Below are positions 22,641 to 34,284 of a DNA stretch of 64,000 nt, in pieces. Each line of letters opens with the position of its first letter. Within the stretch, counting starts at the first letter, position 1. The stretch is from assembly GCA_028023455.1 (NCBI GenBank), contig JAQFVV010012668.1, forward strand, positions 558,001 through 622,000, read 5' to 3'. Position numbers and translations under genes: made by a program. The notes beneath the pieces are model-generated. The model did not search any database. It saw only the letters and a list, made by a program, of their open reading frames with translations, and was not told where the DNA came from. This DNA is from Epiperipatus broadwayi. Its lineage: Eukaryota; Onychophora; Udeonychophora; Euonychophora; Peripatidae.

Positions 22641-24295
22641 TAGAGACTTAATTACAATCAAGCAGAATTTCCTTTAAGCGGTCATGCTCCATCATTCCAA
22701 TTTCAAGTGCCTGTTCTATGTATAAACAGATAGCAGTAAGAAAATTTTGGGAGGTAGTGTTGTTTCAGGTAGGTGATGCTGGAAAGCACCAAGTCCTCTA
22801 TTTTAGCAGCAGAACTTTGAAAGGGGTTGAAGTTAATTACACTACAACTGAATAGGAGACTCTCACAATTGTATGAGCCTATCAAAAATTCAAGCAGTTT
22901 CTGCTGGGTTCTGAAGTCATCATCATAATAGACCATAGGTGGTTGGAGTTTTTAAATAAAAGCCTTTTGACCAATGATCATTTCATCAAATTGAGCATGA
23001 CCTTATAAAAATTTTGGTACAGTGTGATATATTGTCCAGGGCTAGAAAATGTGGTGGCTGAAATATTAAGTCACCACTTAGTGCCGATAAAATCACAAAA
23101 CCCTGAATTAGTGGACCAGACCATGAAGATCATAATGACTGCCAGGAAAACACCTATAGAATCAGAGTTATAAAACCTCTGGTACTGACAAGAGAGAACC
23201 ACAATACCAATGGGTTATTCATGGTCTACAGTGAAGACAATCTGAACATTTGAGACCCAGCAGCAAGTGGTATTCACAATATTGACTAAAGGATGGGATC
23301 TTGTAGACCTAGCAGAAATAAAGACAACTCTAGAAAGATAGTGATGCCCAGTAAGTTGAGGGCTAATATAATTAATCATGTGCATGACACCTTGGGATAT
23401 TATGGGCCAAAAAATAGAAGAGGCCATCCAGTGGTGATTCTACTGGCCAGGTATGTACACCAAAATTCTGGATTTTCTGAGGAAGTGTATCAAATATGCC
23501 CAAAATAAATTTCCAAACAAGTCCTATGCTGGTACATACGGCATCAAAACGAAATGAATTACTCAGTGTGGATCATTAAGGCCCTTTACCAGCATTTTGA
23601 AGATTCCAGTACCTGCTGGTCATGCATACATATCCAGTTAGGTTAGAAAACACCAGGAATGCTACTCATACCATCCAAGTAAAACAATTCCTAGCGGATA
23701 CAATACTGTCAGATCATGGCTCTGTGTTTTACTTCAGAGTGGAACACATGGATTGCAAGGCAGAGCCTAACCCCCAGTTAATGTCAGTCAGAAATCCTCA
23801 GTCCAACCTATGTGAACAGGTCATGAGAGAGATATCAATAGCTTTTTATACCTATACATCAGCAGACCTCTGAGATTGGGTGAAGAAAACTGCAGAAATA
23901 GTTGGATATATCAATCACACCATTAATGAATCTACAGTATTCACAGTGAAAAGGCTCCATTATGGGGAATCACATCCATAGATATTTGAAAAAATATTAC
24001 CAAGGGACAACATAGTCATATCTAGATGAAGATCAAGAGGCTGCTTGGGCATGAATGGCAAACTTACAGGTGAAAAGAGAACATCAACACAAGGAAACCC
24101 AAGTATGGTTAAGGGCACAAAAAGCCAGCAGCTCAACCAAGAAGGAGTTCAAAAAATTCTTCTCTTTGTACCACAGACCATATTGGGACTGGTGGAAATA
24201 GCATGAAAATGGTTTTGTGTTGGAAGAACAAGGTATAAAGGGGACCAGGCAGTTGAAACTCTATGTACCTCCAGAGCCAGGGAAGCAATAATGAA
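22641..24295 (+). pseudogene. gypsy RNase H and integrase remnant
   Basis: After RT there are RNase H-like pieces (near 22,700-22,830), then an integrase zinc-finger piece IINHVHDTLGYYG (about 23,366-23,404), the catalytic-domain landmark LSDHGSVF (about 23,706-23,730) and NPQSNLCEQVMREI with the glutamate (about 23,797-23,838). C-terminal sequence follows to about 24,290 (KKFFSLYHRPYWDW...). Many stops and frameshifts are present. Confidence 0.75.
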
Positions 24296-24599
24296 AGAAA
24301 AGTTGGATGGCTGTAACTGTTGACGAATACAAAATCTTAATTTGAAAAAGAGGTAATGAACAATATAGTTAAATAGTTAGTCCCAGAGACCTTAAGTTAA
24401 GAAAAGGAAGATACAGTAATCACAATCATAAATAAAATACAGTCTTAGGTGAATATAAACACACTCTCTAAAGAAAGGGTTGTTCTTGCACCTGATAGAT
24501 TCGGGGAATTTTTTTTGTTGGGGCATTTTTTTTAAGTGTTCAAGCAATCAACCAACCAACAGGGTTAGAATCCACCCCATGCTGTATAAATAACATAAC

Positions 24600-25872
24600 A
24601 TAACATATATATATCAGTAGTATGTACGAATGTAAAGTTAATAACATTAATATGATAAAGATTGGAAAACTAATCTGGTGCATGCACGATGTATATATGT
24701 GACAGGTGGGGATGTGATCATATTATACTTAATAAATTATTATAAACTTGTATCTAATATTTATTTATGTATTTTTTTATATATATATAATGGTGGAAAG
24801 GAAGATTTGGTTATCGAGAAGGTTCTGGAAATAGCCAAAAATTGCGGAAGCCACCCATTGTATTATAAATATTTTACCTTCAATAAAATTACTAAAAAAA
24901 TCCATTAGTAACCACTAACGGAAATACATTGTTTAAGTATCAAATAATTTAAGAGAAAATTTTAGAAATAGATTGCCAGGCCTTATCGATATTTGCATCT
25001 TCTCAAAATACAATATAAATATATAGCTTTGTTACAAACAATGATGTTAAAGCCTTTTGGACATAACTAGCAAAATGCATTCTTGAATTATTTTAGACAG
25101 AGAATAAATGGGGCCAAATTTAGTTCTAAAAAAAAAAGGAATTTTACTGTGCTGCTAACTTATTCCATGTCAGTCTAAATTGTGAAATGATGCTCGAGTA
25201 AAGGAAGTCAAGTCACCTTTCCTTGATCTCTCTGAGACCATCTTGCTATGCCGTGATTTAGCTCCTACCATCCCAAACTGTCCATGTTGTCAAGGAATGT
25301 TTGCCATCTAATTAGAACCTGCCTGACCTGAAATCAAAGAATGCCACATCAAGACAGGATCCACCTGTACCATCGTCCTGGAGAATCATGAGGTAATAGT
25401 CCCCAAAATCACCTTAGAGCCACCTTCCATTAAATTATAATTAATTAACTATATCATAAATCTACTGTTGTCTTTTCTTTAATGTTTTATGTATTTTAAC
25501 TAGATCAGCGAGTGCCATTAATATCTAACTATGTAACTTGTCTGGGTCGATTCTCTATATCCCTCATTAACCATTTTTATAATTTTAAGCGTCTAATTCA
25601 TGCTCAGGGCTTCAATTATGTTTTATCCCACTCTGAAAAAAGGGGAGGAAAAGTAATTAGCTATCTATTTATTTATTTTACCAAACTTGCTCATGAGGTT
25701 GAGTTCTCTTTAAAATAAATTTAATTATTAAGAGCAGTATATCATTAATCTGTTTTGACATAATAGAAATTAATATTCCTATCTGGGTGAATTCGGGTGA
25801 TGATTTAATTTATATGTATTATATGATATCATAATTGAAATGACCATCATCACAATAATTATAATGAATTAG
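24600..25872. other. AT-rich DNA with a GC-richer patch
   Basis: Positions 25,190-25,435 are clearly richer in G+C than the flanks, in all frames with stops and no recognised family. It may be an old repeat or a leftover of the gypsy 3' region. The 68-codon frame at 25,512 and the 76-codon frame at 24,678 look like chance. Confidence 0.35.
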
Positions 25873-26895
25873 TTTCACTTGCACTACTCTTAAATGCATG
25901 GATCCTTTCTTATTACATTCTTATTAAATTAGATGGGACTGATTATTGGAAATGGGGAAATTGTACACTCTCTAGTTATAATTTCATTTTTATTCATTAA
26001 TTATGATTCTATATTGTGTGGGTTTTTATTTAAACATAAGATTATGAAAGATATTACCACTATTTAAGGTTTTATTTTCTAATGCAAAATAATTAATTTC
26101 TTTATAGTAGCATTGCTAGTATATGTCAGTATTAATTTATATTTTTCTTACTTTGTCATTCGGGAACTGTCGGGATTGCTGTATACTTGTTTAAAACTGG
26201 GGTATACAGATGAGCCCTGGAACAAGCATGTTAGAGTAGCAGAAACTTTGCATGGGTTTATGTACTGCTGGAACTCCCTACCTACCTCTTCATAAAGTAT
26301 CACTCCACCAGAAGTGTAGGCATACCGTCATACATTAAATACAATGAAGCGTTTTATCAGCCAAAGATGCCACATTTTTTTTCACCGCCATTTATGCTAG
26401 TACCACAACTCTTTATATTTAAACTCATGCCTGTTTAATAAAATAAGTCATACTGATATGTCATGATGAACCATTTGTGTAGTTAAATATTCTGTGTTGG
26501 ATTTTCATATCCAAACTTCACTGAAACTGCTCACTCCCTTTTTAAATAAACCATTCCCATATCTGCAAAGTTTCACTAATTATTACATATCATTTAAAAT
26601 CTATAAAATGAATAATAAATGCTTATTTTATCAAACATGCAAAAAGCGATGTAATCTTATTATATTTTATAAATAAATGTAATCATCCTCAGTAAATCGA
26701 TGTCATATAATGCCAAGGACAAAGTGTAATAAAGAAAAATTGAAGCCCCATATCATTGTATATCTATAAATGCTTAATTCGTATAACATCCACCGACGAC
26801 CCAGATAAATAGCTTTTGTAAAAATAAAATAAAATGATTTTTAAATGTAAATTGGCATATTTGCACCACACTTTAACCATTATTCTTGTATATAT
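25873..26895 (+). repeat. Direct repeat R, copy 2
   Basis: Second copy of the repeat at 19,085-19,955, same orientation. It contains about 170 bp (26,395-26,570) missing from copy 1. The ORF seen in copy 1 is reduced to 60 codons here (26,113-26,295). Confidence 0.75.
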
Positions 26896-28430
26896 GTGAT
26901 TTCATAAATAATTTGATCTCAAGATGAGATTTCTCAATTGAATGTATTTGCTTGTAAATAAATGGAATGCATATGTGTGACATTGGTAATATTGTCTAAC
27001 CATATTTTAAACATGTCTGTTGCAATAATATATATATATATATATGACTTAGTCCAGTGTGTTCAAATCACTATTAATTAATTTTAATCTTATCAATATA
27101 ATATATGTATGTATCTTAAATCATCTTCCTGGTTCACTCAAGGGCTCATTCATCACCATCTTCAAATAGGATCTCATGTTGGACACTGTAGCTCTGGGCC
27201 TGGAATTAAAGAATCTATGCTGTATCACTGCAAGTGTTGATCATATTGACTTAGATTTGAGGAATGGGCAAATAGGTTAGACTTCACGAGTGCTCCTGAC
27301 CTTTGTATCTCAAGCATGAGGGGATTTGGACATACATTTTCGACTGGTACAATATTTTGCACTTTTTTAAAATGGTTTCAAGTCTCTAGACACTTATTTA
27401 ATTACTACATAGTATGCCTGTTAACTCTTTAGCCAATTGAAAAAGTTTCCAAGCAGGTCTCCAAATATGAATCTCTAGGTCAGGTTAACATATAGCGAAC
27501 CTGTATACTAATAATTACATCAAAAGACTTATTTCAATGAGAGGACATTCAAAACCAAACAAAAAAATCAAAACAAAAAAATACCCACAACTTAGCCTAT
27601 ATACGTTTAAAGATAGTGATGGCTCATACAAGTATTAAAGTTTATGCTGTGCAGTGGCTATATTCACAATGCAGTCAATAGTAAACTTACATTTAATAAT
27701 GTATATACAACTAGAAAATGTACATGCTCTCATGAAGTCAATTTTATGTTGTGAATTAAATGCATAGAAATAGTTTATAATATATTATGACTAAATAAAA
27801 AAAGCATAGGAGTTAAAATCAGAGGATATATATATATAAAGAATTATAACATTTATGTATATCTGATATAACTATACAGTAAAATTATATTTTTTCTAAC
27901 AATATTATATGTATATAAACATTTAGCACAATCCAGACTTAACTAAAGTAAGAGCACATTACATATAGCTGCTTATATTAAAAAAAACAATTTCTATATA
28001 AATAAATATTACTATTTTGCAGAATTTGGCTTTGTCGTTTGTTAATTAATTGTCCTAGACAACTTTTAATAAAGTCATTTCTATAAAGGAAAAGGCTATT
28101 GTAAAACCAATTCAATTCTCAGACCAAATTTTTGAAATAAAATTTTTATTTAAAAAATATTTTTTCTATGCCTCTAGGTAGAGCTAGAAAGAATATCTTT
28201 CTAAAGTTGTTCCTAAATAATAAATAGAATATTTTTATACATCACAGTTCTTTTCTGTTCAAAATCTCTATTAGATCTGACTTTATAATTCCTAGTCTCT
28301 TAAATATTGCAGTTTATATAAAGATATATGAATCATCAGGAAGAGGATGTTCAATCGAAATTACATTAAAAACATTATTATAATTAAAGCTTTTTCTGCA
28401 ATGTTCCTTTGAAGTGTATTTTGTATTATA
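26896..28430. other. AT-rich DNA with one SINE
   Basis: Apart from the SINE at 27,186-27,354, short TA runs are the only visible structure. Confidence 0.5.
27186..27354 (+). repeat. SINE-like family S2, copy 1
   Basis: Shares with 59,447-59,690 (opposite strand) the blocks 'tgctgtatca', 'gggcaaataggttagac', 'gctcctgacct', 'atctc.agcatga' and the end 'gactggtacaatat'. Confidence 0.65.
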
Positions 28431-28526
28431 CCCGGGTCTCATTTTATGTGGATTTATTTAATGCGATTTTGAAGTTATGCGATTCATGTTTCTTCTTAAT
28501 ATCTTTGTATGCGGTTTTCTTTTATG

Positions 28527-28660
28527 CGATAAAAATTATTAGATCAGAAGTCGAGCTCCGATAATGTGCTATTACTTTAAATATTATAAATTTCACACAC
28601 TCATGTCATATTTAAAGTAATAGCGCATTATCGGAGTTCGACTTCCATCTAATAATTTCA
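28527..28660. repeat. Hairpin nested in the Tigger-like element
   Basis: Arms of about 50 bp (28,527-28,577 and 28,608-28,660; 'agaagtcgagctccgataat' against 'attatcggagttcgacttc') are separated by about 30 bp. It could be a separate MITE. Confidence 0.7.
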
Positions 28661-28932
28661 ATATTTTCAGCACTTTATAATAGTACTGTAATAGATTTTA
28701 TGCAATAAAGAAGTTCATAATTAATTTAAAATCAGGATTTCCCTATTTTATATACACACATTAAATTTTACAAGATTATAATGTAAATCTGTTCAAATGT
28801 TATAGATAAAAAATACTATGTATGTTGTTATTTTTGCATTTTAAATCACGTTCCATTTTTGCTTTTTATAAAAAGAGTATGTAATCAATTAATCATTTAG
28901 TGTCCACAAGTTTATTTTTAAAAGGTGAGTAA

Positions 28933-29140
28933 CACTGGTGGGCACAATTAAATTTGTCAATTAAAATCTGATTTTTAATTGTAATTAACAATTTAAAAAA
29001 TACGTAACATGATCTGAAATTAATATGATCTGAAACGATGAAATTTGATTTTTAAACAGAATTAAAAATTAAAAAATTAAAGACAAAAATAAGAATTTAA
29101 TTTTTAATTGTTACTTTTATTTAAATTTTGGCCAACAGTG
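28933..29140. mobile_element. Nested hAT-type MITE
   Basis: Ends CACTGGTGGGCACAATTAAA and (reverse complement) CACTGTTGGCCAAAATTTAAA form an imperfect TIR. The flanks GTGAGTAA and ATGAGTCA match at 6 of 8 positions, consistent with a decayed 8-bp hAT target duplication. Length is 208 bp, non-coding. Confidence 0.55.
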
Positions 29141-29210
29141 ATGAGTCAGTGACTTTTTATTATCGTAAGTCTAAGTTTTATTTTCATTTTGAACTTTTAG
29201 TTTACTCTAA

Positions 29211-29336
29211 TGGAGAGGAAAAAACAACCAAGAAAATGAATTTCTTTGGAAACAAAAATTTCAATTTTAGATCGCTTAGTGAAAGGGGAAAGATCAACAA
29301 TAATTGGAAAATGTTTTAGTTGTATTTCCTTTTGAC
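29211..29336 (+). pseudogene. Tigger-like transposase N-terminus
   Basis: Frame MERKKQPRK, then a stop, then ISLETKISILDRLVKGERST: the start of the CENP-B-type helix-turn-helix DNA-binding domain of Tigger/pogo transposases (LE.K..I..RL.KGE.). It has one stop and is truncated after about 40 codons. The catalytic domain is absent. Confidence 0.6.
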
Positions 29337-29756
29337 TTCATTTAAGGAGAAGCTACAATACCTCACATCACATCACATCACAATGAATCCGATGTCTCAA
29401 ATAGCGATAATAATTAAAATAACGTACATGTATGAAAAAAAAATGTAATTTACGCATAAAAATATATTGTTTTGAATAAAATTAAATACTGTAGTTAATA
29501 AAAAAAATAAAAAAAGTTTATCTTGTATCAATTTTTTTCAAATTTGAAATTTTTTATTAGTCATATTTTATTTTCTTATTTTTTTTATGCGAATTTTAAA
29601 GTAATTTTATGTTGTTGCTTTGCTTTTATGCGATTTTTGGAAAATTACAGAACATATCCCCCATTTTTCAAGGTAAGTTAAGTCTATTTTTGTGGGATTT
29701 CTTTTGTGCACATTTTCTGAGGAACCTATCTACCACATAAAATGAGACCCAGGTGT

Positions 29757-32646
29757 ATATGTAAATAGAAAAAAATTATCAAAAGTAATCTATTAGTTTG
29801 TAAATTTTAAGATAACATACAGAAAGATTTATTATTGTATTAATAATCTGCGGTCTGAAAAACGTTTTTTAATAAAAAAATTTTAAAATCTTTTGATCAT
29901 TATTAATATAATTGAATAATCAAATCATCTTAGGTTTATTTTTCAGCCTTAAACTTTTACTGACGTTTACTGCCTAGTCTTAAAGTAATTTAAATGTATT
30001 TTTTTTATTTTTATACTATTATAATTATTTTAAAGAAAAAAAATTGGCTCATTTGCAAAACAAAGATTTTCTGTTTCATGAAATATTGCTACCTTCTGCT
30101 CCCAGAAATGCTCCCACTTGTAAAACAAGAAAGTGAATTAATTTTTAAAAATCATTCCCAAAAACTATTCTTTACTAAAAAAAAAAAAATACATGCTATC
30201 AAAATCGATCTATTTGTTTCGATACTAAATGGTTTAATGGATCAGACTTGTCAATAACTCAAGATATAATTTCACTACTTAAGACTCAAATTAAAATCCC
30301 TTTTTGAATGTTTAACAATGAAGAATTATAGCGTTTAAAAAAAAAGAATTCTCATAAATGTTATATACAAATTTCTTTTTCTAATTCAACAATAAAACTA
30401 GATAGATTTGATCTTTTTAGATGTAACTGGACTGTCATCAATAAATTAAGAAATAATCATAGGAAGTTGTGCTCGGTTGTTTCATAAATGAAGCTGATCT
30501 ATGTAAATGTAGGCAAACACAAAATATGAACCACAAAGATAGCGACTGCTAAATCTATGGCTAAAATAGGAAAATTGCCACTGGTGAATTTATCTTATAA
30601 TTAAAATCTATAGATTTCTTTATAATGTTTTGTTGATAGTTAAACTATATATAAAAAAAAACCCACACTAAATTAATAAAAAAAATATTTAGCAATAAAG
30701 AAAATTCAATTTTTCATAAGAAAAACATTATTATTTATTCCCAAAATTGTTTCTTTTTTTTTAACATTTGGAGAAAATAAATATAGTTCATATGCAAAGA
30801 ATGCTGGGGTTCTTTGTATTGTGAAGGATCTGGCAGCATTTTGGCCCGAGAATCATCCCTCTGATAGTAAAGGAAAAAGGAAATATAGTCTAAAATCTTT
30901 TCCGATAATTGTGCTATAGATAAAACATCAAAATTAATTTATTAGTTCCTGAATTATAAGGTGCCATACAGATAGACTTTCAGTATGTGCATATATATAT
31001 ATAAATATATTTGTATGTAAAGTTTTGATATGATATATATGCCAATTTCCCCAAATTCTAACATTTTTACTTTGAGCATTTACACTACTTAATCAAAGCT
31101 ATAAATTTACAAAATAAAATTTCTATTTAGCTTATAAATTTATAATTTTGAGGTAAAAATGAGCTGAATTATTTTAACTTAATTCGTTTGCAATTTTTAC
31201 GGTATTAATTTATATAAGTTTTTTTTTTAGACAAACAACCTATAGATTTTAATAAATCATAATTTCAACAAGCAAAACAAACACATTTTTAAAACCAAAC
31301 TCAAATTTTTTTCTCCAACTTGAAAAGTTCAATCCTCTAAGAAGCTTATGACAGATTACAATAATCTTTTCGACAACAGTTTGATTTGGTAAGCAGAATA
31401 AGTTTAAAAAAAAGAAGAAGCCTCCTCTGAACTATTTATTTTGTTATATTTTTCAATGACGAAGGGAAAGCATAAAACACCTTGGAGGTTTAGAAGTGCT
31501 GGAATGTAAAACAGAACAAGCTATAGTATGTTATTTTTAATACATTATTTTAAAATGAATAAAAATAAAAGACATATAGAGTCCTAAGCTCTTCTTAAAG
31601 AAGTTACTAATGTACACAAAAGCTCAGAATGAGAAAGTTGTTAAAATTTATCAAATAAAATCCATCAAACATTTTCAGTGATAATATTTTAACTTGTTAA
31701 AAATTTAGAAATAACCTTGAACAGAAACTTCTATACCCTTTCTACAAAGTTCTTCCAGTAATCTCCTAGTCAGGAAAAAATTCCACCAGGATTTTATAAA
31801 TAATTTATTGGTTTTAAAAAGTAATAATCTATAATTAATTTTGCACTTAAATAAATACTAACTTTTGCTTTTATCAAAAAGATGTAAAATAACTATGTAT
31901 ACTAATATAGATAATTTTTCTTTTCCCTTAAGAGTCAAATCAGCAAATTCATTGTATATATTATAACCGTATTTTTTTCTATGAACTTACAACAGATTTT
32001 CATGATAGCAAAATATGTATGTGAAAGCTACAGATCATTGCAAAGGAAATTAACAAATTTATCTAAATATAAACTAAATCTATATTATTATTTTTTTTAA
32101 GAATAAACATGCACAAATATATCATTTCACTTCTTAATTAATATTTTAGGTATGCGGAAATTAAAATGAAGCCTATTTTATTAAAAATTTACATATAATT
32201 TATTTTAGAACCATTCATTGTAATCTGGGAAATCAATGATACTGTTTTATTTCTGATCAGATGAAGATATGTATTTCCACTTTCTTAGAGAGCCAAAGAT
32301 TTAAATTGATAATTGGACAACTTTAATATTATATATTGTAATTAAATAGATTGGAGTTTGATAGTTTGTTATTATATTTATAAAATGTTAAATTTGTTTC
32401 TGGTTTATTCAGCATTACCATCTAATAGTCATTACTTATTCAAATTTTAGAGTATGTAAAACAGAGTGAATTACTGTTAATTGTTAGGTGGCTAAAAATC
32501 ATGTGATAATTTGTTTGAGCAACACAATTTATACATTGAAAAATTATAGACCTTATGTGGTGAAAGATTTAAAAATGCCCAAAATGTTATAGCACAATGT
32601 TTAGATGCATGCTAATAAAAGTAAAGAATATCATACTTTTAATATT
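29757..32646. other. AT-rich DNA, no supported gene
   Basis: The 87-codon frame at 29,994-30,257 is low-complexity (F/Y/K/I-rich) and is treated as chance. A slightly GC-richer patch at 30,800-30,880 was not recognised. Confidence 0.5.
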
Positions 32647-32742
32647 AATCATTAAAAACCAGTCAACATTTAGACAATCCCAATATCAATAACAATTTAT
32701 TGATATTGGGATTGTCTAAATGTTGACTGTTTTTTAATGATT
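32647..32742. repeat. Near-perfect 46-bp hairpin
   Basis: Arms 32,647-32,692 and 32,697-32,742 are reverse complements with a single mismatch and a 4-nt loop. Confidence 0.95.
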
Positions 32743-32779
32743 ACTTATAAAACCATTTAGCTTTGAGTATTATTATACT

Positions 32780-33470
32780 TATTATTTTAAGATTAAATAA
32801 GGATGGATTAAAACTTTTTTCTCACACATCATCATTTTCAACCATTATCAATCCACTGCAGAATGAAGGTCCCACCAAGTTCAACCTATATTCTCCAATC
32901 TCTAGCCACTCTTCTCTATATCACACATGCATACTTCTTTATTTCATCCATTTCACATATGGTCTCTTTCTAGGTCTTTTACAATCTCTTGGAATATAGT
33001 TTAAGATTAGAACAGTGCGTGTATTATCATCTCTTCTAGCAATATATCCAGCCCAATCCCACTTAAGTCTATTATTTTCCTCAATGTCAGTAACACCTAT
33101 TTGTCCTTTCACCCATGTATTTCATTTTCATTCCCTTCTTTACTACTAACATACATCTTTCTACACTACTTCGAGTCACTTGAAGTCTCTATATTACTCT
33201 TATCTTAAGTGTCTATGTCTTAGATCTATACATAAAAATCTGGTAGAACACATTTGTTAAAAATCTTCCTTTTCAAACACATTAACATATTTCCTTTTAA
33301 TCTTCTTATTTCTACCAAAAGCACTCCAACCAAGTTTAATTCTATAATTAATTTCATCCATTATTTTTTCATCTATAGTAATAATTGGACCAAGGTATTT
33401 GTAATTGTTATCTTCTTCTAACTCATCATTATCAATATTTATTTTCATTTTTAATAACATTATATATATA
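32780..33470 (-). pseudogene. LINE ORF2 C-terminal fragment
   Basis: The minus frame 33,257-33,460 reads ...YKYLGPIITIDEKIMDEINYRIKLGW and then SAFGR. This is the post-RT region of APE-type LINEs (YLG..I..DG....EI..RI..GW.AFG), followed by decayed sequence resembling the last part (WWDL..) down to about 32,800. Only the 3' end of the element survives. The same family recurs at 49.4-50.2 kb (minus) and 45.4-46.5 kb (plus). Confidence 0.7.
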
Positions 33471-33765
33471 TGTAAATATTAAAATATGCGATTTTTTCAT
33501 GTAATAATCTAGATAATTATACTATGTAACTAGGCAACAACCAATTAAAGTTGATAATCAGGCTGAAATATTTCTCTGATCTATTTATGATCATTCTGTT
33601 TCATCTTGAATTGAGATAGTTTTAATTGTTTATTGCCTGGTTACAATGTACTTGAAATTTTATTTAAATTATTACATACAAAAAAGTCCTATATATTTCA
33701 ATGCTTAAATTTGTAAAAATCTTTAAATTAATATATAAAAAACTGATTAGTGTGTATTTATATAA

Positions 33766-34284
33766 TCAAAATTACCCTAAATTCACAACTCAACCAGACT
33801 AGCACCAAAAAATAAACTCTAAAACACAACCAATAAAGTACTGTATATTATCCCTTGTTTTTGTAAAAAGGTATATAGTCAGAGTAGTTTGAGTTTAAAT
33901 GAAAGAATAAAGATACATAAAGGTAGGATTAAAAATAAATATCTTAGTTCTGCTTTATATATCCATGAAAAAGATACAAGCCACACTTAGTTTTGATGAA
34001 GCTAAGATTGTCTTCTTTGAGAGAAATGAAATAAAAAGCAGAATTAAGGAATCTTTATTATTAAAAATTTATGATTCTGAAGCAATTAATTTATTTCAAA
34101 GTTTTTTTAATATTAAAGGTGTATGGGGGGAGATAAGTGGAAATGTGGGTAATATTTAATATAAATATGTGCAGTTTTTTACTCTTGAGAAGTCTGCTTG
34201 TAGCAATGAAATCATAGGTTGTGTTTTAGAGTTTATTTTTTGGGCTAGTCTGGTTGAGTTGTGAATTTGGGGTAATTTTAATTA
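33766..34284. mobile_element. Foldback element with TIRs of about 66 bp
   Basis: The inverted repeats 33,766-33,831 and 34,217-34,283 are almost identical (key word 'ctcaaccagactagc'). The interior of about 385 bp contains a 64-codon frame (33,965-34,159, MKKIQATLSFDEAKIVF...) with no recognised domain. Probably a non-autonomous DNA transposon. Confidence 0.8.

Larger units (their letters stand above)
20311..24560 (+). mobile_element. Decayed Ty3/gypsy retrotransposon
   Basis: Gag, protease, RT, RNase H and integrase relics appear in the canonical gypsy order on the plus strand over about 4 kb, broken by many stops and frameshifts. The region is visibly less AT-rich than its surroundings. 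No 5' LTR was found. A TGTTGG at 24,518 after the polypurine-like 'ggggaa' could be the start of a 3' LTR, but this is weak. The element lies between the two copies of direct repeat R. Confidence 0.85.
28431..29755 (+). mobile_element. Tigger/pogo-like DNA transposon, internally deleted
   Basis: The terminal inverted repeats are CCCGGGTCTCATTTTATGTG (28,431-28,450) and its partner CCACATAAAATGAGACCCAGG-type end (29,733-29,753), with TA on both outer sides as in Tc1/pogo elements. It carries the N-terminal start of a Tigger-like transposase at about 29,211-29,336, then a deletion, then the 3' end that also occurs at 19,956-20,300. A hairpin and a hAT-type MITE are nested inside. Confidence 0.75.

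Noticed and set aside
24517-24600. 3' LTR of the gypsy element
   Set aside because: TGTTGG follows a weak purine run, but there is no matching 5' copy, TATA/poly-A layout or end, so it was not listed as an LTR.
29994-30257. 87-codon plus-strand ORF
   Set aside because: Low-complexity F/Y/I/K composition expected by chance in AT-rich DNA; no domain and no gene context.
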